64,000 nucleotides of DNA from positions 1 to 64,000 of the forward strand of contig CANQET010000009.1 in NCBI GenBank assembly GCA_947595585.1, written 5' to 3'. Source of the stretch: an uncultured Clostridia bacterium (lineage in GTDB: Bacteria; Bacillota; Clostridia; Christensenellales; Borkfalkiaceae). The position numbers and the translations under genes were made by a program. Below, in pieces: positions 1-8,129 of this stretch (the first letter of the stretch is position 1; every line of letters begins with the position of its first letter). A model generated the notes under the pieces. That model was not told where the DNA came from. It worked only from the letters and a program-made list of their open reading frames with translations, and searched no databases.

Positions 1-69
1 GCAGATATGCCATAACTATACCATAAAACCGACGGTAAATCAAGTCCGTGCGGAACGAAAAAACAAAAA

Positions 70-143
70 TGGCATTTAGGCGTGAGCTTGTCCGCGCCGC
101 GTAGCGGCGCGCTTGTCATAGACAAGCTCACGCCTAAATGCCA
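70..143. repeat. Perfect 23-bp inverted repeat (70-92 / 121-143) enclosing a second perfect 8-bp hairpin (93-111)
   Basis: TGGCATTTAGGCGTGAGCTTGTC ... GACAAGCTCACGCCTAAATGCCA; inner CGCGCCGC-gta-GCGGCGCG. Confidence 0.95.
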
Positions 144-184
144 CAGGGGATAAACAAGGGATAAAGTAGGGATAATTGGGGGAT

Positions 185-213
185 AAAAAAGGCGGGAAAT
201 TTTTCTACCCGCC
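185..213 (-). terminator. Rho-independent terminator downstream of the HTH/HEPN operon
   Basis: minus strand GGCGGG-tagaaaaattt-CCCGCC-TTTTTT. Confidence 0.75.
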
Positions 214-370
214 CATACTGTGAAATATATTGCAAGAGGAGGTGAACCGCGGTGCCGCTCGGGACCCTTATATCGCTACATCAAAGCCTTAAAAATGGCT
301 TTCATGTGCTTCACCTCCTACCACAATATGCTCTATATGATGAATAGCACCTGTCACATAGACGATTTAA

Positions 371-1120
371 TCAATTCCAATAAACCACACCCTTTCCGCC
401 GTAGTTTGGCGCACTAATAGAAAATTTGATTTTGTCCGATTCAAACAGTACCCTGTCATTCTTTCCGAATTGCTTCAAAATATATTCATAGGTTCCATAA
501 GCAAGACCGCCAATCGATTTGAAATACGCGCCGTCCTCGACTTTGTATTTCGCAAGCATTTGACCGTCATGGTATAAAGAAATTTCCGTCCGTTCGTATT
601 CGTCGCAACACGGTTGAAAATAGATGTTAACCAAATCATTTCCCGTTGAATGCTTGATTGCCGCAGCCTTAATAAGATTTTCACGGGCTGTTTTTGCCTG
701 TTCCGCATAGTATGCTTCTTTATCGGCTTCGACATATTGCAATTTCAAGATATAGTCGTCCGCTAAATCGCCTTTGAAGTGGAAGCGAATTTTGTCCGCT
801 CTGTCGTTAAAATCAACGATAATTCGGTAAGACAATACGGGGTAATTCGGAAACTGATAATTTTCCGGAATGATTTCTTGCCATACTCCGTTTTTCTCAA
901 CAAAAACTTTCTCAAATGGGACTTCTTTCTTTGCAATATATAGAGCATATTCTACCAGGTTGATATTCTTATCCTGCGTAATCGTGAACGTGTCCGTTTC
1001 CCCGTCATACTTTCCATAGAAGTTGCCGCTTTTTTCTTCGCCCAAGGGACAGCAACTGAAAAAAGCAAAACGAGATGGATTGAAACTTCCCTTTAAGAGA
1101 TATTCTTGATATTTATTCAT
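371..1120 (-). CDS. hypothetical protein (249 aa), second gene of the HTH/HEPN operon
   Basis: ORF MNKYQEYLLKG...; ggagag RBS upstream; 12-nt gap to the preceding ORF on the same strand. Confidence 0.75.
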   Translation of the reverse strand: MNKYQEYLLKGSFNPSRFAFFSCCPLGEEKSGNFYGKYDGETDTFTITQDKNINLVEYALYIAKKEVPFEKVFVEKNGVWQEIIPENYQFPNYPVLSYRIIVDFNDRADKIRFHFKGDLADDYILKLQYVEADKEAYYAEQAKTARENLIKAAAIKHSTGNDLVNIYFQPCCDEYERTEISLYHDGQMLAKYKVEDGAYFKSIGGLAYGTYEYILKQFGKNDRVLFESDKIKFSISAPNYGGKGVVYWN

Positions 1121-1132
1121 AGTTTTCTCTCC

Positions 1133-3019
1133 TTATTTCAGATTGCAGATATAATCGATACAATATTGAATTTCTTCAAGGGTAAGCATATCTTTCTTCT
1201 TTTCGGCGTGGACAATACTGTTGCGGCACATCCGAAGTTTTTGAAGATATTTTACAAATTTGGCTTCTTGATTATATCCCCAACCGTCGTCCTCTTGTCC
1301 GTGTTGCGAGCAATACTTATCGAGCATTTCCGAAAAGTCGCCTTCGTAATGGTACGAGGAACGAAGGATCGCTTCCAACCGAACACACAGCTTGATGATG
1401 ACAATTTCCGTGTTGCCTTTTTTGAGTTCGGATTCAAAATATTCTTGCGTCAATTCGTTGACGGCTTTGATTTTTTCCTCTTCAAAGGAGCAATCGGAAA
1501 TGACCTGTTGCCGATACTTTGCAAAATAATCAATGATATATGCGATATTCACAAAGTCTGTATTGGTGTACGAATAAATCGGCGTCGCGCTTCGCAAAAT
1601 CAACTTTTTATCATTTGTAGAAGAGGCAAATGGATGAGGATATCCACCATATGCGGATTTTACATAAATGGAAGCAATTTCTTTTTCAATCAAGCGTTCG
1701 TCATACTTCATAACGGCTCTTGCAAGGCTATCGTTTTTGCTATCTACGGCATATTCAAACAGCGCTCGCCATTGCTTATTTTGGAACATTCTGCAAAGCG
1801 GCTCAATCGGATGGATATCATGCGTTGCGAGCGCTTTCTTGATGAGTTGCAAATTATTTGTAGCAAGCAGTTCGTCAATGTTGATGATCCCGTCGTGAAC
1901 GGTAGATTGAATGGTCAATTCATCCTGCGTTACCGACTTGTCCGCCTTTAATTTTGCCATGCGGATCTCATATTCCGAAGCAATATACGGCTTAAAATCG
2001 TAATATGCTTGAATCGCTCTGTTAATATCGTCGAACTCCTTAAAAAGAGCGAAATCGCCTTTTTCAAGCGCGAGCTTAATGGTTTCTTCCAAAATTCGGA
2101 CTAATCCATGCCCCTTGTTACCGCCCGCCGCCATAAAGAAGAAATTCGGGGCATAATTTAATTCGCCATTATATCTGTCACGCACCAATTTCATATTATC
2201 ATAGGCATATTGATTATTCTCTACGGAGAGAGCCAAAAGTCTGCGTAACATTTTTTCATTGTTGTGAAGATAACTTTGATGAATCAAATACGGAAAAACA
2301 TGATACCAAACACATTGACGGTTGGGTTGCTTCCCCAAAAGGACACCGAAAGTATCTTCATTGATACGCTTGTCACAGACGATCGTTTCAAAAATATCGT
2401 CTGTCAAAAGACAGGAAAGTTTTGCCGAATACTCGCCTTCACGGTTGAATTTTTCCGCAATCGCTTGCGGTGCAAGCATTAAAAGTTGTGTTTCGGTTTC
2501 AAACTTCCACCGTGCAGAATAGCTTCTTCCGAGGCTAAATTCCGCTCCGCACAGTAAATCGAGGCGGTTCGTCAAAATCGATAGCTTAATTGCATCGAGA
2601 ATTGGAAATTTGGCGATACTTCCCTTTTGGGATTCGCAGAGTTTTACAAAGACATTAAAACTCTGATATTGCAGAATGTAATCCACAAGCGACTTTCCTT
2701 GCTCGTCTTTATGATTGATATCGATACCGTCGAGCATGGCTGGATTGTCATTCTTGGCGCAAAGCTCGGCTTTGGAAATCGTAATGACTTCCCTTTCTGG
2801 TTCTTTCCCCGTCATGATGTAATCGATACTCACACCGAAAAGTTCTGCAATCGCGGGGAAAAATTCAATGCTTGGCGCGCCGTTATCCTTTTCCCATTTA
2901 CTGACCGCTTTATCACTGACCTGCAACTTTTCTGCAAGCTCCGCCTGCGTCCAACCTTTTGATTTGCGAAGCTCGGCAATCGTTTTTCCGATACTGTGCT
3001 TTTTACTAAAAATACCCAT
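1133..3019 (-). CDS. XRE-family HTH protein with long helical middle and C-terminal HEPN-like domain
   Basis: start refined to MGIFSKKHSIGKTIAELRKSKGWTQAELAEKLQVSDKAVSKWEKDNG (HTH_3) with ggagg RBS; C-terminal RMCRNSIVHAEKK (Rx4H) at 1208-1225. Confidence 0.85.
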   Translation of the reverse strand: MGIFSKKHSIGKTIAELRKSKGWTQAELAEKLQVSDKAVSKWEKDNGAPSIEFFPAIAELFGVSIDYIMTGKEPEREVITISKAELCAKNDNPAMLDGIDINHKDEQGKSLVDYILQYQSFNVFVKLCESQKGSIAKFPILDAIKLSILTNRLDLLCGAEFSLGRSYSARWKFETETQLLMLAPQAIAEKFNREGEYSAKLSCLLTDDIFETIVCDKRINEDTFGVLLGKQPNRQCVWYHVFPYLIHQSYLHNNEKMLRRLLALSVENNQYAYDNMKLVRDRYNGELNYAPNFFFMAAGGNKGHGLVRILEETIKLALEKGDFALFKEFDDINRAIQAYYDFKPYIASEYEIRMAKLKADKSVTQDELTIQSTVHDGIINIDELLATNNLQLIKKALATHDIHPIEPLCRMFQNKQWRALFEYAVDSKNDSLARAVMKYDERLIEKEIASIYVKSAYGGYPHPFASSTNDKKLILRSATPIYSYTNTDFVNIAYIIDYFAKYRQQVISDCSFEEEKIKAVNELTQEYFESELKKGNTEIVIIKLCVRLEAILRSSYHYEGDFSEMLDKYCSQHGQEDDGWGYNQEAKFVKYLQKLRMCRNSIVHAEKKKDMLTLEEIQYCIDYICNLK

Positions 3020-3123
3020 AAATGTCCTCCTGTGTAGGCTCATTATAGCTTTTTGTGCCGAAAAAGTAAACCTACTTCTTTTTGAGTGGGCTTGTCCGTT
3101 TTCCGTGCGCCACACAATAAAAC

Positions 3124-3138
3124 TCTACGATTAGTAGA
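3124..3138. promoter_or_regulatory. candidate operator palindrome TCTAC-gatta-GTAGA abutting the -10 box
   Basis: 5-bp perfect arms immediately downstream of the -10 of the HTH gene promoter. Confidence 0.4.
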
Positions 3139-3167
3139 ATTATAGCACAAAGCGATATGCTTGTCAA
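3139..3167 (-). promoter_or_regulatory. sigmaA-type promoter of the HTH/HEPN operon
   Basis: TTGACA - 17 nt - TATAAT on minus strand. Confidence 0.8.
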
Positions 3168-3337
3168 TATCTATGGCGGAAGGAATCTTTAAGCTACCAA
3201 AAGATGCTTTAAGCGGCTGTTGCTGTTTTTGCAGTTACGTTGGAAATGAAAACAGCGGGGCGGGAAAATGCCCTCACTGTCTTTTACAATAAAAATGGGG
3301 CGCAAGTTTAGTTCAACTTACGTCCCACTTGGCGCGC

Positions 3338-3389
3338 CATGGAAAGGCACCCGCGAAGGGGTGCCTTTCTTCATGGCGCAGAAGACGAG
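3338..3389. repeat. 52-bp direct repeat copy 1 containing hairpin AAAGGCACC...GGTGCCTTT
   Basis: identical to 3554-3605. Confidence 0.9.
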
Positions 3390-3553
3390 CAGAAAGAAAT
3401 CGCGTACGAGTTCGCCCCGACCGAGGCTTCTATTTGTGCTACTAAGGTCGGCACAAGCGTTCCGAATAAGATTCTCTGAAGCGCTTCCGCTCATAACGCG
3501 AAGTAATCTCGTCTTCTGAGATTTCTCGCTACGCTCGAAATGACGGGGCACAG

Positions 3554-3605
3554 CATGGAAAGGCACCCGCGAAGGGGTGCCTTTCTTCATGGCGCAGAAG
3601 ACGAG
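3554..3605. repeat. 52-bp direct repeat copy 2
   Basis: identical to 3338-3389. Confidence 0.9.
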
Positions 3606-3623
3606 AAAACTATGCGGCGGAGC

Positions 3624-3652
3624 TTGACTTTTCGCGGGGAGCTCGATATAAT
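3624..3652 (+). promoter_or_regulatory. sigmaA-type promoter of thioesterase gene
   Basis: TTGACT - 17 nt - TATAAT. Confidence 0.7.
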
Positions 3653-3702
3653 AGAAATCAAGCGCGGGCGGCAAAAGCCAAGAGCGCTTCGGGGGGATAC
3701 GT

Positions 3703-4209
3703 ATGAAAGTCGTTTGTAAGCAAAGAAACAGCAAGATGTGTGCGATCTGCGGGCTCGATAATACCTTCGGCGTCCGTGCGCCCTTCTATTCCATGGAGGA
3801 CGGTAGCGTGGCCTCCCTCTTCCGCTTCCGCGAAGAGCATCAGAGCTATCCCGGCAGGGTGCACGGCGGGCTCATCACCGCCATGCTCGACGAAATGGGG
3901 CTACGTGCCCTCTGGGCGATGGAAGGCGGCGAATTCACCTACGGCGTGACGCTCTCGCTCGAGACGAAGTACCGCAAACCCGTGCCCTACGGGGAGCCGC
4001 TCATCGGGCAGGGGAAGATCGTGAAAGAGACGGGGAACTTCCTCACCGCGGAGTGCTGTATCATGAATGAAGCGCATACCGTGCTCGCCAATGCGACGAT
4101 CAAATACCTCAAACTCACACCGCAGCAGATCCAAAGCGGGGTGAACGAACACGAGGAGATGTGTTACCTCATCGAAGACGGCGTATTTGAGATCGATTTG
4201 CCCGCCTGA
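3703..4209 (+). CDS. PaaI-family hotdog-fold thioesterase
   Basis: ORF with YPGRVHGGLITAMLDEMG motif; may start at 3736 (MCAICG...). Confidence 0.75.
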   Translation: MKVVCKQRNSKMCAICGLDNTFGVRAPFYSMEDGSVASLFRFREEHQSYPGRVHGGLITAMLDEMGLRALWAMEGGEFTYGVTLSLETKYRKPVPYGEPLIGQGKIVKETGNFLTAECCIMNEAHTVLANATIKYLKLTPQQIQSGVNEHEEMCYLIEDGVFEIDLPA

Positions 4210-4250
4210 GTGCGCGTTTTTCTTACCCCATGTATCACTTTTATACTTTC

Positions 4251-4274
4251 AGCACCCTCCTCGGGTGCTTTTTT
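4251..4274 (+). terminator. Rho-independent terminator after the thioesterase gene
   Basis: AGCACCC-tcctc-GGGTGCT-TTTTTT. Confidence 0.85.
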
Positions 4275-4425
4275 GGTATTCTGAATACGTCATGCGGGTG
4301 AGGGAAATACGAAGTCCGCTACCCCCTCCGCGGTTTATCCCAAGCAATACCCCCCTCCATTGGAGGGGGTGGCGCTTGGGATGAACCGTATCGGGAGTAC
4401 GCGCGAGGCCAATACGAAGTCCAAC

Positions 4426-4500
4426 CCTCATACCGAGCGTAGCGAGTGTATCTTAAGATCCGCTCACTTCGCTACGCTTCGTTCGGGATGAGGTCGCTCA
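4426..4500. repeat. intergenic repeat module D (island 2)
   Basis: ctcat-ccgagcgtagcg...ttcgggatgaggtcgctca; related copies at 6165, 12442, 58949. Confidence 0.8.
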
Positions 4501-4521
4501 TCCTGTGCAACAACAGTAACC

Positions 4522-4717
4522 GTCAAACTGCGGAGAAGCAAGCAAGACAAGGAGAACGAGCATTTCCGACGGGAGTGTACTTTGTCGTACACGACCACCC
4601 CGCGCGCACTTCTAATTCTCTAAGCGCGGCACGAGCCCCCAAGGGCGAAGTAGGAAAGCGCAGTTCGACACAGTATTGCGCCGCTTATCCGCAGTTCGAG
4701 GGTACGAAGTCCAACAA
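4522..4717. repeat. intergenic repeat module E (island 2)
   Basis: gtcaaactgcggagaagcaagcaagacaag...ttatccgcagttcg...tacgaagtcc; copies at 56631 and 59440, fragment at 27532. Confidence 0.85.
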
Positions 4718-4760
4718 AGCAAAAAGGTATAAATTGGGGGAGAGGGGCAATAATTTCCCC

Positions 4761-5288
4761 ATGAAAAAATTCGCAATTATCAGTTTACTTCTTCTCACTG
4801 CCTTCGGCATCTCCCTGTTTGCGGGCGCCACCAAGCCTACCGAGGCGGCCTCTTCGTATCTTCGCATACATATCCGTGCCGATTCCAACGACCCCGCCGC
4901 GCAATCGGTGAAGCTTCGCGTGCGCGACGCCGTCGTCGAATACCTCACCCCCATCGTTGCGAATTGTGCGACGAAGCAGGCTTCCCTCGATGCGATCGGC
5001 GCAAGGCTGAGCGATATCGAGGGCGTTGCGGAGGGCGTACTTCGCCAAAACGGCTATACGTACGGAGCCCGTGCGCGCCTCAAGAAAGAGGAGTTCCCCA
5101 CCCGTGTTTACGACGGCGTCACCCTCGATGCAGGCGTATACGACGCCCTCATCCTCGAACTCGGCACGGGCAAGGGGGATAATTGGTGGTGCGTCGTCTA
5201 TCCTCCCCTCTGCTTTACGGGCGGGCATGCGAATATCGTCTACCGCAGCAAGATCGCCGAGATCGTGGCAAGATTCTTCGGAAAATGA
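4761..5288 (+). CDS. spoIIR: stage II sporulation protein R
   Basis: MKKFAIISLLLLTAFG signal, LRIHIRADSNDPAAQSVKLRVRDAVVEYLTP hallmark; upstream part of the 280-aa ORF is repeat DNA. Confidence 0.85.
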   Translation: MKKFAIISLLLLTAFGISLFAGATKPTEAASSYLRIHIRADSNDPAAQSVKLRVRDAVVEYLTPIVANCATKQASLDAIGARLSDIEGVAEGVLRQNGYTYGARARLKKEEFPTRVYDGVTLDAGVYDALILELGTGKGDNWWCVVYPPLCFTGGHANIVYRSKIAEIVARFFGK

Positions 5289-5310
5289 AAAATGAAGAAT
5301 GAAGAATGTG
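5282..5310. repeat. module H: low-complexity (aatgaaga)n element overlapping the spoIIR stop codon
   Basis: gaaaatgaaaaatgaagaatgaagaatg; copies at 28013-28056 (reverse) and 58738-58795. Confidence 0.8.
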
Positions 5311-5513
5311 GTACGTCATTTCGACGACCATAGGGAGGAGAAATCTCGGTATGGCATCCGAACAGGCATTCGAAATACGTCATTCTGAGCGAAGCCCGTT
5401 AGGGCGAAGTCGAAGAATCGCAATAGTCTTAGCCTCATATTGTAGCTCATATATAAGATTAAGACTGCGGCGACCCTTCAACTACGTTCAGGGTGACGTG
5501 ATTAGAAGCACCG

Positions 5514-5565
5514 CCCCCCACCACCGCTACGCGGAGCCTCCCCCCGAAGGGGGTAGGCCTTGCGC
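5514..5565. repeat. module F copy 1
   Basis: ccccccaccaccgctacgcggagcctccccccgaagggggtaggccttgcg; second copy 6271-6325. Confidence 0.85.
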
Positions 5566-5588
5566 TCTGAATGAACCCCGTCGTTTCC

Positions 5589-5634
5589 CGCCCACCCCCC
5601 TACCCCCCTCCAATGGAGGGGGTATCGCTTGGGA
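5589..5634. repeat. module B (C/G-rich hairpin, acccccctacccccctccaatggagggggtatcgcttggga)
   Basis: repeated in every major island. Confidence 0.9.
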
Positions 5635-5675
5635 TTGGCCGTGACGGATGGGGGGCAAAGGGAATGGAGTGGAGC

Positions 5676-5849
5676 ACGTCATTTCGAACGTAGTGAGAAA
5701 TCTCAAGTAGAATTAAGACTAAGGCGATTCTTACTTCGCCTAACGGCTCGTGCCGCGCTTAGAGAATTAGAAATGCGCGCGGGGCGGCAAGCTCAGAATG
5801 ACGTAATTAGAACAAGATTCCTCCTCCCTACGGTCGTCGGAATGACGTA
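5676..5849. repeat. module A, long composite copy with internal insert
   Basis: acgtcatttcgaacgtagtgagaaatctc...ggaatgacgta. Confidence 0.85.
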
Positions 5850-5872
5850 TTGATGTGCCCCTACGCAGTCCA

Positions 5873-5987
5873 TCCCCTTGCTTCCCCTTTTAGGGGAAGT
5901 ACCCGCATCGCGGGGGAAGGGGTTTCAAAACCCCTCAGCCGCGTCTCACGCCGCGACAGCTCCCCTACGAGGGGAGCCAAGGGGCGC
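5873..5987. repeat. module C (about 115 bp)
   Basis: tccccttgcttccccttttaggggaagtacccgc...cccctcagccgcgtctcacgccgcgacagctcccctacgaggggagccaagggg. Confidence 0.9.
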
Positions 5988-6002
5988 GTGTGATACGCGC
6001 GC

Positions 6003-6075
6003 ACGTCATTTCGAACGTAGTGAGAAATCTCACCCTTGAGATTCCTCACCCCCCCTGGGGGTTCGGAATGACGTA
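6003..6075. repeat. module A canonical copy (73 bp)
   Basis: ACGTCATTTCGAAC...GTTCGGAATGACGT nested imperfect palindrome with GAGAAATCTC/GAGATTCCTC. Confidence 0.95.
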
Positions 6076-6096
6076 CTGAGGGGCTCCGTCGTATTC

Positions 6097-6142
6097 CGCC
6101 CACCCCCCTACCCCCCTCCATTGGAGGGGGTATCGCTTGGAA
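6097..6142. repeat. module B copy
   Basis: cacccccctacccccctccattggagggggtatcgcttggaa. Confidence 0.9.
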
Positions 6143-6164
6143 TAGGCTCCTACGCAGTCCGTCC

Positions 6165-6245
6165 CTCATCCCGAACGAAGCGTAGCGGAGTGAGCGGATC
6201 TTAAGATTCACTCGCCCCTAACGGGGCTCGGAATGAGGTCGCTCA
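6165..6245. repeat. module D copy
   Basis: ctcatcccgaacgaagcgtagcggagtgagcggatcttaagattc...cggaatgaggtcgctca. Confidence 0.9.
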
Positions 6246-6270
6246 TGATGTGCCCCGTCGTCTTCCTTGC

Positions 6271-6325
6271 CTCCCCCACCACCGCCTACGGCGGAGCCTC
6301 CCCCCGAAGGGGGTAGGCCTTGCGT
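6271..6325. repeat. module F copy 2
   Basis: see 5514-5565. Confidence 0.85.
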
Positions 6326-6464
6326 TTTTGATGGGGGTGGAAGATTTTTGAAGAACTTTTTCAAAATTAAATATTATGTGACAAATTACGTCACAAATTT
6401 CTTGAATGGGCAGTGGAGATATAAGATAATAAGGTGAAATAATAAAAATTTTTTCCAAAAGAGA

Positions 6465-6493
6465 TTGACAATCTATTGTTTTTCCCGTACAAT
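6465..6493 (+). promoter_or_regulatory. sigmaA-type promoter of the prepilin operon
   Basis: TTGACA - 17 nt - TACAAT. Confidence 0.8.
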
Positions 6494-6547
6494 GGGAATG
6501 CAATGAAACGTTTTTGCAAAGCAAATCATAGATCCAAAGGAGGACCG

Positions 6548-7153
6548 ATGCACAAATTGCGGCAACAACGGGGAGTCTCTATCCTGATCGCACTCCTCAT
6601 CTTTTTGCTCGTCGCGCTGACGGGCACGGCGGTTCTCACGATGTCTGCCTCCAACGCGGGGCGCTTCGTCCATGCGCGGGAAGACCAGCAGCGCTATCTC
6701 TCCGTCGCCTCCGCCGTCCGTCTTCTGAAGGATGAGCTGCGTCCGCACGCCGTCACCGTGACGATCGACCCCGCCGCCCCCATGGCATTCGGGGAAGACG
6801 ACGGCATCGAAGTCGTACACCGCGGAAGCGCGCTCTTCGGCAAGATGGACGCCCTCTCCGCACACTGCAAAGAAAAGGCGCTCTCGGATATGACGGGCGC
6901 CCAAACGGTCGCAAGTCCCTTTTCCGCACACGTCACCGAATTTTCGCTCACCGTTCTCCCCGACGGTGAGGATAGCGGCCTCTCCGAGCGGATCGGCAAA
7001 GTGGACGTGCGGCTCGAGATCGACAACGAGACCTCCAATATGGTCTTCACCCTTTGGCACAGCGGGACGGCGGGCAACAACTACCGCACGCGCATGACCG
7101 TACGCCATATCGGCTATGTCGGGGGGGGGGGGGGGGACGACCTCTACCTATGA
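6548..7153 (+). CDS. pilus-assembly/PilX-like prepilin-type protein; 3' end apparently frameshifted at a G16 tract (restored frame would end at 7220)
   Basis: MHKLRQQRGVSILIALLIFLLVALTGTAVLTMSASNAGR; aaaggagga RBS; G16 at 7121-7136. Confidence 0.8.
   Translation: MHKLRQQRGVSILIALLIFLLVALTGTAVLTMSASNAGRFVHAREDQQRYLSVASAVRLLKDELRPHAVTVTIDPAAPMAFGEDDGIEVVHRGSALFGKMDALSAHCKEKALSDMTGAQTVASPFSAHVTEFSLTVLPDGEDSGLSERIGKVDVRLEIDNETSNMVFTLWHSGTAGNNYRTRMTVRHIGYVGGGGGDDLYL
7121..7136 (+). repeat. G16 homopolymer inside a prepilin gene
   Basis: 16 consecutive G residues in the given sequence. Confidence 0.95.
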
Positions 7154-7216
7154 AAAAGTCTTCCGCTGGGACGCAGATCATGCCGTCGTCGAACTTCTTC
7201 AGGGAGGTACGGCAGC

Positions 7217-7540
7217 ATGAAACGCATCCGCAGAAAACTTTCCTCCCGCAGGGGCGAGACGCTCATTGAGCTCCTCGTCAGCATCATGATCATCGCCCTC
7301 TCGGCCTTTCTTCTCGTGATGATGTATGAGGCCTCGGGCAAGATCAACCTCGCAGCGCGGAAGATGGACGACGACCTCTACCAATCGGTGACCGAGATCG
7401 GCAACCACACGGGCGAGGCCCAAAAGGGCAAAGTACAATACGAGATCCAAGACGATTTCGAAGCAAGACCGGGCGAGATCGAAGTGGAGATCTTCTCCGA
7501 CGACACCGTCGTCACCTATTCAAAACCGACTACGCCGTGA
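7217..7540 (+). CDS. type IV prepilin-like protein (107 aa)
   Basis: RRGETLIELLVSIMIIALSAFL N-methylation motif. Confidence 0.8.
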   Translation: MKRIRRKLSSRRGETLIELLVSIMIIALSAFLLVMMYEASGKINLAARKMDDDLYQSVTEIGNHTGEAQKGKVQYEIQDDFEARPGEIEVEIFSDDTVVTYSKPTTP

Positions 7541-7557
7541 GCGCAAGGAGCATTCTT

Positions 7558-8112
7558 ATGAAACCAAACCGTTGGAAGAAGCTCCGAGCGGGCTTCACGC
7601 TTGCGGAGACGCTGATCGCCGTCGCGATCCTTGCCCTCGTCTCCTCTGCCTGCGTCACACTCTCCGCGACGATCCTCGGCACCAAGGCCGAGATGATCGA
7701 AGTCGGCAAGTGCCAATCGCTGGCCTCCACCGCCGTCATGACGATCGCCGATGAGATCCGCTATGGGCAGAACATCCGCTGCGACGGCGATAAGATCGTG
7801 ATCGACAGCATGAACTTCGGCGCGGGAACGCATTTCGCGGCCGAAGGCGGAAAGATCGTGGCAAAGAACAACGGGAAGGAGCCCTATGCCCTCCTCCCCG
7901 AAAAATATTACGGCACACTGACCGTCTCGAAGCTGACCCTCGAGCGGGTGAACCTCGCCGCCGCCCCCGAAGAAGGGGCGGAAGCCGAAGCGGACGAGGC
8001 GGCTTCCGTCGCAGTGCAGTATGCCGTAAAAATCTCCATCACCGTAAACGGCAGCGGCGGGAGCCTCTACTCCACCGAGATGACGGTCCCCGCGCTCAAC
8101 GGGATCCAATGA
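7558..8112 (+). CDS. type IV prepilin-like protein
   Basis: RAGFTLAETLIAVAILALVSSACVTLS N-methylation motif; internal start refined to MKPNRWKK. Confidence 0.8.
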   Translation: MKPNRWKKLRAGFTLAETLIAVAILALVSSACVTLSATILGTKAEMIEVGKCQSLASTAVMTIADEIRYGQNIRCDGDKIVIDSMNFGAGTHFAAEGGKIVAKNNGKEPYALLPEKYYGTLTVSKLTLERVNLAAAPEEGAEAEADEAASVAVQYAVKISITVNGSGGSLYSTEMTVPALNGIQ

Positions 8113-8129
8113 GGCGGAGGGAGGAGACC

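Noticed and set aside
238-300. T-box-like string (gaaccgcggtgccgc) near the left edge
   Set aside because: Lacks the AGGTGGTACCGCG core, antiterminator arrangement and a downstream aminoacyl-synthetase or amino-acid gene; the real T-box is at 16527-16776.
4727-4755. Possible sigmaF promoter GTATA-N14-GGCAATAATT for spoIIR
   Set aside because: Spacer is one nt short of the usual 15 and the predicted start site would fall at or past the ATG, so it is not supported.
4446-4760. N-terminal 105-aa extension of the spoIIR ORF
   Set aside because: It is translated repeat DNA (modules D and E); spoIIR starts at the signal peptide MKKFAIISLL (4761).
5861-6211. ORFs inside islands (MNLKIRSLRYASFGMRDGLRR..., MLICRPTPLIPLPRRG..., MEGVSLEISRGGG...)
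   Set aside because: Similar peptides recur in every island because the DNA repeats do; no RBS or stable start, so treated as non-coding.
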